Below, piece after piece: positions 56,757 through 64,000 of a stretch of 64,000 nucleotides of DNA. Source of the DNA: Schistocerca nitens (Eukaryota; Arthropoda; Insecta; Orthoptera; Acrididae); the NCBI RefSeq assembly GCF_023898315.1, contig NC_064622.1, forward strand, positions 182,114,178 to 182,178,177. Direction: 5' to 3'. Position numbers and translations under genes: made by a program. Under the pieces are notes generated by a model that worked only from the letters and a program-made list of their open reading frames with translations, did no database searches and had not been told where the DNA came from. The stretch's first letter is position 1. Every line of letters starts with the position of its first letter.

Positions 56757-57262
56757 TGTATTTATGTATTAAACCGGGAACATGGAAACGAGGGAGAGGT
56801 CTCGTCCCGCCTTACCCCTCAGTGGTTCACAACCTCACAACAGGCCACAGCAGTCCACCTACCCGACCGCCGCCCCACACCGAACCCAGGGTTATTGTGC
56901 GGTTCAGCCCCCAGTGGACCCCCCCCCCCCCCCCGCCGCGGCCCCTCCCCCCACCCCACCTCGGGAACGTCTCCTAACAGACTAGTGTAGACCCAGACGT
57001 TTGCATGGCAGTATAATTATGGTGTACGCGTACGTGGGAACGGTGTTTGCACAGCAATCGCTGACATAGAGTAACTGAGGCGGAACAAGGGGAATCGGTC
57101 CGCATTCGCCGAGGAAAATGGAAAACCGTCTTAAAAACCATCGATAGGCTGGCCGGCACACCGGACCTCGACACTAATCCACCGGGAGGATTCGTGCCGG
57201 GACCTGCACGCCTTCGCTCACAGTAAGCAGCGCGTTAGACCGCGCGGCTAGCCGGGAGGGCA
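56757..57262 (-). mobile_element. SINE, family C, full length, inside the hAT remnant
   Basis: On the minus strand it starts at gccctcccggctagccgcgc with A-box-like cggtctaacgcgctgc and B-box-like ggcacgaatcc, followed by the body shared with 24493-24955. Exact target duplication taacgaaggta at 56746-56756 and 57263-57273. A C16 run (56919-56934) lies in the body. Confidence 0.92.
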
Positions 57263-57480
57263 TAACGAAGGTAACTTTTGGAAATTAGTGAGTGTAAAGA
57301 CCTACCCTAACATTTTACATAAAAGTGGCATCGTATGCTTTATCGTTTTTTCGATCAACTTATCTATGTGAGGCAACGTTTTCAGCGATGAACATAGTGT
57401 GGAAATAAACTGACTGATTCCCATCTTTCAGACTGTGTAGGGTTGACTCTGACGAATTATTAGCCAGATTATAATAAACT

Positions 57481-58510
57481 TGCCAGTGACATGCAAAGCC
57501 AAATATATTTCTAAACTTTCTTCATCATTAAGGATGGTATATATTTTAATTTTTTTTCAAGCGTGTAGTGTCGTAAAAATTGAGTAGTAGGCCAACAATT
57601 TTTGATGACGAGTAAATTACCTTTTACGAATCTTGTGTAATTATAATGCTTAATTTTGACTATGGTTTTTTACTGAAATGTGTACGAATTTTTAAATGAG
57701 TAGATCTCTAAATGGACTAAATTGTATGTAGTAGATCACAAGCCTAATACATTTGAGCACTCCCTCAGATACATAGTAGTGTATTCTAAACGAAAATATT
57801 CCTTCTCTTTATAACAGTTTACTAAAGTCTTCGTTTTCTACTTTTTTTGATATTTTTCAAACATCACCGAACGGCACAGGGATAATCTGCGAACCGAATA
57901 ATCTCCCCCCTGGTGGTTGGGGGCCTTCTGTAGCTTCCAGCTACTAGATTACGTGAACCGTTGTGGATGTCGTCAGAGAAAGTTCAGAATCGCTTTCTAA
58001 AGAGCAGTGCCTGGACAGGTAATTAGGCAGTTACGAAAGCGAGTTGGCCACAACGGCAACCGCAGCAGGCGCTGCCGTCAGCTGAGTCCTTTAATCGCGG
58101 TCTGCGGTCTGACTAAGGGGCAATTTGCGGCGCACGCCGACAGAAAGGCGAACAAGGCGATGGTCTCCTGTAGCAACTAGGGCGAGGAGAGTGTGTGTGA
58201 AGCGAATGTAGGACTGTGTAGCACCGAAATTTCAAAATCCCTTCCACCAACAGAACATAAATAGCTAAAAGAAACGGGAGAAGAAAGTAAGTCTGAAACA
58301 TCTTTTCCAAAAGTGTACAAAGATGTAAGAAATTAAAATACAAAGCTTTCTTGTGAATCTGAAAACAGGCATATCATGTGTTTCGCGAATCATTTATAGA
58401 TGAATAGACGTTGTTCTTTAATACGATAGTCCTATAGTTACTTTCTGTTTAATTTTCTCCATTGTCTGCAGTCTTTCTTCCGTGACCGTATTACTTTCGT
58501 AATAAGAAAA
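57481..58510. other. Unassigned sequence
   Basis: AT-rich to 57870, then a GC-richer part (57890-58150) without a gene or recognised repeat. Confidence 0.4.
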
Positions 58511-58820
58511 AACAACCGCCTTCAGTCACAAATCGTAATTTTATTAAAATGTACGATGCGTTTCGAGCCCTGGGAGCTCGTCTTTGTGTTCGAAACTGTG
58601 CCGTGACAAAATGTTTCTGCGAATGTGCTGCTGAATAGAAAGTGTTTATTTGTACATAAACAAACTCCAGAACCATCCACTCATTACCACAAACAGTCCA
58701 GAACTAATCTAAATTTGAAGTTGATGTAGACTGTGAAGCACCTGAAGATGAGCCCCAGGGTTCGAAACGCATCGTGCATTCTAATAAAACCTCGATTTGC
58801 GGCTGAATGCGGTTGTTAGT
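58511..58820. repeat. Inverted pair of 80-bp units with hammerhead-like cores
   Basis: 58511-58590 (minus) and 58740-58820 (plus) align at roughly 80 percent by eye: gctcccagggctcgaaacgc against gccccagggttcgaaacgca, then catcgt-cattttaataaaa and a gctgaa-gcggttgtt end. Each has a gaagatgag / stem / cgaaacg layout like a hammerhead core with an altered first box. The spacer is about 150 bp. Confidence 0.6.
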
Positions 58821-60092
58821 TACTTTCAATGCTGAAGCGAAGCCAACATTCCTCATATTATCCATCAAAGCTTTTTTCGTCGTGGTCTTCGAAGGCCTCT
58901 CAAAAACACTGTATGTTGAATTTGTGTATTCACAGTTACCCAACCGAGTTGTCTGACGCATTCTCCAGGGCATAGCTACAAAAGTTTTTCAATCTTCAGG
59001 GGGGAAAAGAACATCAATCCTGGTGATTTCTAACGATACTTCGGTGTAGACCCCTTATCGGAGTGGACAGTGCAGAGAAAAGATTACTAACCTCAGCACT
59101 CGGTACGGAGCGTATGACTTTTACGGGACATATCGTGAGTCTCGATTCGTGAGTTCCTGACGAGTACTGAAGGATCCTGCCGGGTGTGGACTCCAACAGT
59201 GTAAAGGAAGAGCGTACGTCACGTCAACAGTCTGCAGTGCCGAACAAAGGAGATAACTACCATCAAATACGATGGTTGACACCCCACGTGCCAGAAACAT
59301 GACCAGTGTCAACGACTGCCAGAGAGACGAAGATGACGTTTTCCGAGTCCGAGGACATGTGACACGGTGGCCGCAGCGGTCCGGATACGGAGTCAGAGAC
59401 TGTGGTTGGTGAACTACTCGTCATCAAGTGCATGTAACACAATAACATCATTAAGAACATTATGAGCATTATATTTTTAACTTACTTCTGTTTTTATTAG
59501 CATTACTGTTATTGTCTTTTCATTATTTTTCACGCTCGTTTGTAGTAATACATTAACTTGTTACTCTCAGTTTCGTTCTTTCCTTCCCTGATCTTCCCTC
59601 TTTTATGAGACACTTAATTTTCATTTATCCCGTTACTTCTTTATAATCAGTTTTGTAGTGCAACTAGCGACGCGCCAAAGCCTCACACGGGTAGCTCTGT
59701 TGTCGGATGACTTGTCTCGTGTAGCAGTTATACGCAAACCTTTCTTGTGAATCAGTCTACCTGTATTAAAATCCCAACAGTAGTTTCTGGGATTAACCTT
59801 CACGTATATACATAAAAAATTGGCAGATATTTTAATTCATCATAGTTTAATCAACTTGTGCCAAATTTTTGTAAATTGTACACAAACCTTTCCCGTGACG
59901 CAGTCTGTAGACGAGTCAGCATAAGGAGCTCCCCGTGACAGCTAGCACAGCCGTTGCCAACTATCAACTGTTGATTCATAAAGTATAGGGGGTAGATCTC
60001 TGGCCACACATGGTCAAATACCTGTTGTCAAAGGTAGGAAAAGTAGGTCTTTTTTAGTATAAATCCAAACAACAGGTTCCCCTGCCTAAAGA
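58821..60092. other. Unassigned sequence
   Basis: 58970-59420 is moderately GC-rich with short minus frames of no known family. 59850-60090 may contain the LINE 5' UTR. Confidence 0.35.
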
Positions 60093-63000
60093 GTGTCCAT
60101 CAGTTTAAAAAATACTGACACAATCACTCACAAGACAGATTTTTACACTTCAAATATCGCACATACCAGATGTCACAACGAAAAACAAACCATTGGAAAT
60201 AGTAACATGGGGCTTTTCACAGACTTAACAATCCTCCATCAAAACATGCAGTCATTAAAAAATAAAATACAACTATTAGAAGTTGAGCTCCAATCTTTGA
60301 ACAGCACAGTAGTTTGTATTACTGAGCACTGGTGTAGAGACACAGAAATCCAATATGTAGTATTATCATTGTATGTAAGGGCAGACTCTTACTGCAGAAC
60401 TACTTCAAGGGGTTGAGGATCATTCATTTATATCAGAAAAGGAACACAGTTCAAATCAAGACATGACCTCAGTACAGTAAGTGAAGACAAAAACTTTGAA
60501 ATATCAGCTATTAAATTAACAGGGCTCGATATCACCAAGAAATTAATCATTTTGCATGTGTATAGATCTCCCAGTGGTAGTGTGGACACTTTTTTCAATA
60601 AATTAACAGAAGTTCTAGATAAAGTCTCAAGTACAAACGTCAACACAATTCTGTGTGGGGACATCAATATCAACACTAATACCATAAATGAAACCAGCAG
60701 CACCTACATAAACATTCTTCAAAGTTTTGGCGTGTCTCTATTGGTCAATAGTGCAACAAGGTTTACTACAATGACTGCATCAGTTATTGACCATGTGGCC
60801 ACAAATATGGACAGGGAAAAACGTGATGTAGCTGTAAAAGATCTCGGACTACTAGACCATCTCTGCCAAATAACAGTAAAATCAGGCATTGAATCATACC
60901 CTAAATTACAAGCCTACAAACGACATCTCACAGAAATCAAAATAAAAGATTTTTCAAAAGAACTAGGGAAACGAACATGGGATGAAGTGTATAAGGAAAC
61001 CAATGTGAATATGAGATTCTCTAAATTCTCCATATTGTTTAAATTGAACTTTCAAAAGGCATTTCCAAAAGTAAGCAAGTCTGTATCAACATCTCACAAA
61101 AACAGTTGGATAACAGCAGGAATTAAGAAGTCCTCCCAAACACTTCAGTTTCATAAAAAAGAGTCACAATGATCCAGAATTCTTAAATTTGTATCGTAGA
61201 TACAAAAGTTCTCTAGGAAGGTGCTGATTGCTGCAGAAAAGTCATGTATTAACAAAATAATATATAATGCAGAGAATAAAAGCAAAGCACTCTGGGGTTT
61301 TACAAAAAAGGAAACGGGGAGAAGAAAACAATTGCAGAATAACATACTGCTAAGAGAGGGGGATAAGGTAATAAATGACCCACAACACTTAGCAAACTAT
61401 GTAAACGAGCATTTTTCAAGTATTGCAGATAAGTCACAGCAAAAATTCCCCAAAACAAATATAATTCCTGTAAATAATGTTGCACTAAGTACAATGATGT
61501 TGCTTCCAACCACAGAGAATGAAGTCAATAAAATTATTCTAAGCTAAAAAATAAAATGTCAGTAGGCTTAGATGAAGTACCGATGTGTGTACTGAAACAC
61601 TGTATAGGGATTATACAAGGCCCCTCAACAAATATAATAAATCAATCCTTCACGTAAGGGACTTTTCCAGAGCAGTAAAAATAGGCAAGAGTTGTACGTT
61701 TGCTTAAGAAAGGTAATGTAGAAGACTTAGAAAATTACTGGCCCATTTCCCTGCTGTCAGCATTCTCAAAAATAATAGAAGCAATTATGAATGACAGATT
61801 AACGAAATACCTGAATAAATACAATCTTTTCAGCGAATCGCAGTTTGGTTTCTGAAGTGGCAAAAATATGGAGTCAGCCATAGTAGAATTCACAAAAGAT
61901 GTACTTGAAGCTCTTGATAAAGATGAATGTGTCACAGGCATATTTTTAGATCTTTTTAAGGCCTTGGATACAGTCGACCACAAGATTCTATTACATAAAT
62001 TAGAAGCATCAGGAATAAGAGGGGTAGCTAATGATTGGTTTTGAACATACCTAGGAGATAGATCGAAACATTTAGTAAAACACTTATCAGATCCAAAATA
62101 CATTAATATATGGGTTCTGCAAGGTAGCATATTAGACCCATACTATTCCTGACATACATCAATGACTTTCCCACTAGTCTTATGCATGGCGAAAAAATTC
62201 TTTTCTCTGATGACATCAATATTATAGTCACCGAGAAAACAAGAGGAAAAATGACAACGTCAAATTAAAAGTATATGGCACCTCTATAGACTGTGTAACA
62301 AATGCAAAATTTCGAGGATTGAATATTGATTCTCAGTTGAAGTGGTGTGAACACACAAAGGTATTTGCAAACAGAATATCATCAGTATGTTATGCCCTTA
62401 GAATCCTGTCATCAGTGTGTAACATGCAGCGTCTTTTAGTTACATGTTATTCATATGTACACTCAGTTCTTAGGTATGGCATTCTCTTTTGCAGAAAAAG
62501 CGCACAAAATATGAACACAGTTTTCAAACTCCAGAAAAGAGCCATAAGAATAATAACCAAAAATACTAGTTGAGCTCATTGTAAAGATCTGTTCAAAACT
62601 CTTGGGATAGGAACTGTTCCATGTGAATACATTTATCAGTCAGTTATGCACATCAAAAATAACGCTGGTAATTACTGCACAAACAGCTCTGTCCATGACC
62701 ATGGAACAAGAGATAGACTCAACTTACATTTACGAAGAAAAAACGAACATAAAACACAAAACAGCATTTTCTACGAAGAAATACAACTGTACTATAAATT
62801 ACCAAAAGAGATTAAAGAAAATGCAAAAATACACTTATTTAAATAGGCAGCTAAAATCTACCTGTTATGCAATACATTTTATAATTTAAGGATTACTTAG
62901 ATAAAACAGATTAGGGGTTTCATAAAAAAGTGTTGTACAAATAAATAATAAGAACAATGATTATAAAACATCCAACATTCCACATAACACATACACTTTA

Positions 63001-63170
63001 TGTTTTTTCCTTCTTATTTCCTTTCTAGAAATACTTCCCTCCAAGCTATGCATAGCACAATACTAACATTCCTTCCTCTTTCTGAGCTCAACATCTCAGT
63101 CATTATGGAGGGATGCTGACTCAGTTTTTCAGTTGGGAAGTTGCAGTACAGAAAATGGCCCAGAGATCAC

Positions 63171-63222
<52 letters not shown>

Positions 63223-63515
63223 TGAGTGAAGTGTTATAAACAATGTGTGTATAGTGTGTGCAGTGACTGATAGTGATATTGGAGTGAGCAGTGTGGCATT
63301 ACATTATTTAATAATGTATTTGTAAAAAAAGGAATTGTATACCAGGTGTAAATCTAATGACTATGTCTAACTAGAAGTCTGTAAATATGGATGTGTGCGA
63401 ATTAGCTTATTATAAATTGGTCTAAACTTGTAAATACTTGGACATTTCCTATATCCTTGTAAAAAGAGATCTACAGATGAATACAGCTCCTACTACTACT
63501 ACTACTACTACTACT
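60093..63515 (+). pseudogene. LINE with endonuclease, RT and (CTA)n tail, decayed
   Basis: ORF2-like sequence from 60093: AP-endonuclease motifs LTILHQNMQSLKNK, VCITEHW (catalytic Glu), LHVYRSPSGSVDTFF, ILCGDININ and SVIDHVATN (60552-61172). The linker is NKSKALWGFTKKETGRRKQL (61221-61547). The RT reads ENYWPISLLSAFSKIIEAIM, SQFGF-SGKNMESAIVEFTK, GIFLDLFKALDTVDHKILLH and FSDDINIIV (catalytic box, about 62200, usually FADD). The C-terminal region is RYGILFCRKSAQNMN and KLQKRAIRIITKNTS (62319-62573), ending near 62846. A ~670-bp 3' UTR with a (GT)n run ends in aatacagctc plus a CTA repeat (63490-63515). Several stops and shifts. It differs in sequence from the CR1-like copies at 44-49 kb. Confidence 0.85.
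63173..63220. repeat. (GT)n microsatellite, 48 bp
   Basis: Uninterrupted GT alternation in the 3' UTR of the LINE. Confidence 0.98.
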
Positions 63516-64000
63516 GTGAAGTACAAACAGCTGCAGGCGAAAACAATAACCTCTGTAGAGCTTCGACGACAGCTGCTGGCATAAAGACGCTTACAAAATC
63601 GAGTTTTTTAACTGAATTTAATGGCCTTTACCTTATATCATACAGCCAGCTCATACAAAAAATAGCAAGTATTGAAAATACATCGTATTGAAAAGTCTGT
63701 GATGCTAGGAAGCCATCACGTGGGTTGTCAGTTTACGCCTAAAAGCACTGGCATGGGACTAGCCTCCGCTCTCATGTTGCAGAAACTAACACCGGCCACC
63801 TTGCCAGCGTGATCTCTCTCCTTATCGTGCTGTGCTGACACTCTGCATACGTCAGCAGCCTACTTACTGGTTCTCACTTGGACAACTCTTTGGACTGGGA
63901 ATACGTAGATGCTGACGGACTTTCGTGACCACTGACATCTTGAGTCTTTACCCGGTATCTGCCAACAGGGTTACGATGAACTAGTGTACACTTGTTTTGT
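63516..64000. other. Unassigned sequence
   Basis: Flank downstream of the LINE tail; no gene recognised. Confidence 0.4.

Larger units (their letters stand above)
54540..57480 (+). pseudogene. hAT transposon remnant (ZBED-like), split by a SINE
   Basis: The 5' region near 54550 (cgattgcgatcgatcggtcg) resembles the start of ZBED-type hAT elements. From 55300 the plus strand reads YKDKCVSLICDATLAIPKTG (remnant of the BED-like finger), KSLSSKIASFLVPELLTKKA, GTVVKECFLAAIEYFF, then LPPSLCFSLPLDESVHINRS (first catalytic aspartate, LDES) and VGPIFLDLDVKEDLLKTLIL; later NELSKEFHGKNQTVITLTSS (about 56380) and AQLQKLNVK. After the SINE insertion the dimerisation region resumes near 57340 with STYLCEATFSAMNIVWK and ends near 57480. 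Many stops and frameshifts. Confidence 0.75.

Noticed and set aside
63173..63220. (GT)n run as a regulatory element
   Set aside because: A plain microsatellite within a LINE 3' UTR; nothing indicates regulation.

Overview
The window is eukaryotic and carries essentially only mobile DNA. At least twelve copies of one tRNA-headed SINE body share the same tail (its last 16 bases read gagccatttgaaccat), with clear target-site duplications. Together with the CR1-like LINEs and the Tc1/mariner elements, this matches what I remember of grasshopper and locust genomes (Orthoptera, Schistocerca type). That organism call is inference from repeat content, not a database result. No bacterial operons, rRNA, CRISPR arrays or functional tRNA genes were seen. 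No host gene can be assigned with confidence; two short stretches (4917-5114 and 32898-33173) have coding plus splice-site character and are offered as candidate exons.

Layout. 0-3.3 kb: two degenerate Tc1-like elements, one split by two SINEs, then a minus-strand LINE. 3.3-3.7 kb: a large fold-back repeat. 4.9-7.0 kb: a candidate exon, then a complete mariner-superfamily transposon with about 160-bp inverted ends. 8.3-9.2 kb: an internally deleted transposon. 9.3-11.0 kb: a broken protein of a multicopy arthropod family. 11.7-14.0 kb: a mariner tail split by a SINE, more SINEs and a TA microsatellite. 14-19 kb: mostly unassigned, with LINE tails. 19.3-20.5 and 25.2-26.4 kb: two copies of one Tc1 family in opposite orientation. 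22.0-24.5 kb: an unassigned unit bounded by about 150-bp inverted repeats. 26.8-30.1 kb: further Tc1-like elements, one with a long open catalytic domain. 30-35 kb: AT-rich unassigned sequence with a candidate first exon. 35.5-38.4 kb: a transposon and a Penelope-like element with an inverted 5' piece. 39-42.6 kb: SINE cluster, Tc1 remnant and a pyrimidine-rich unit with inverted ends. 45-52.5 kb: a minus-strand LINE cluster, including one LINE inside another. 52.9-57.5 kb: pogo/Tigger-like and hAT-like remnants, the latter split by a SINE. 58.5-58.8 kb: an inverted pair of hammerhead-like motifs. 60-63.5 kb: a plus-strand LINE with endonuclease, reverse transcriptase and a (CTA)n tail.

The window is best read as layered insertions. 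Nesting gives relative ages: SINEs are younger than the Tc1, mariner, hAT and inverted-repeat units they interrupt, and one LINE is younger than the LINE it splits. Almost all coding regions carry stops or frameshifts, so the SINEs must have relied on LINE machinery elsewhere. Family assignments rest on motifs read by eye.
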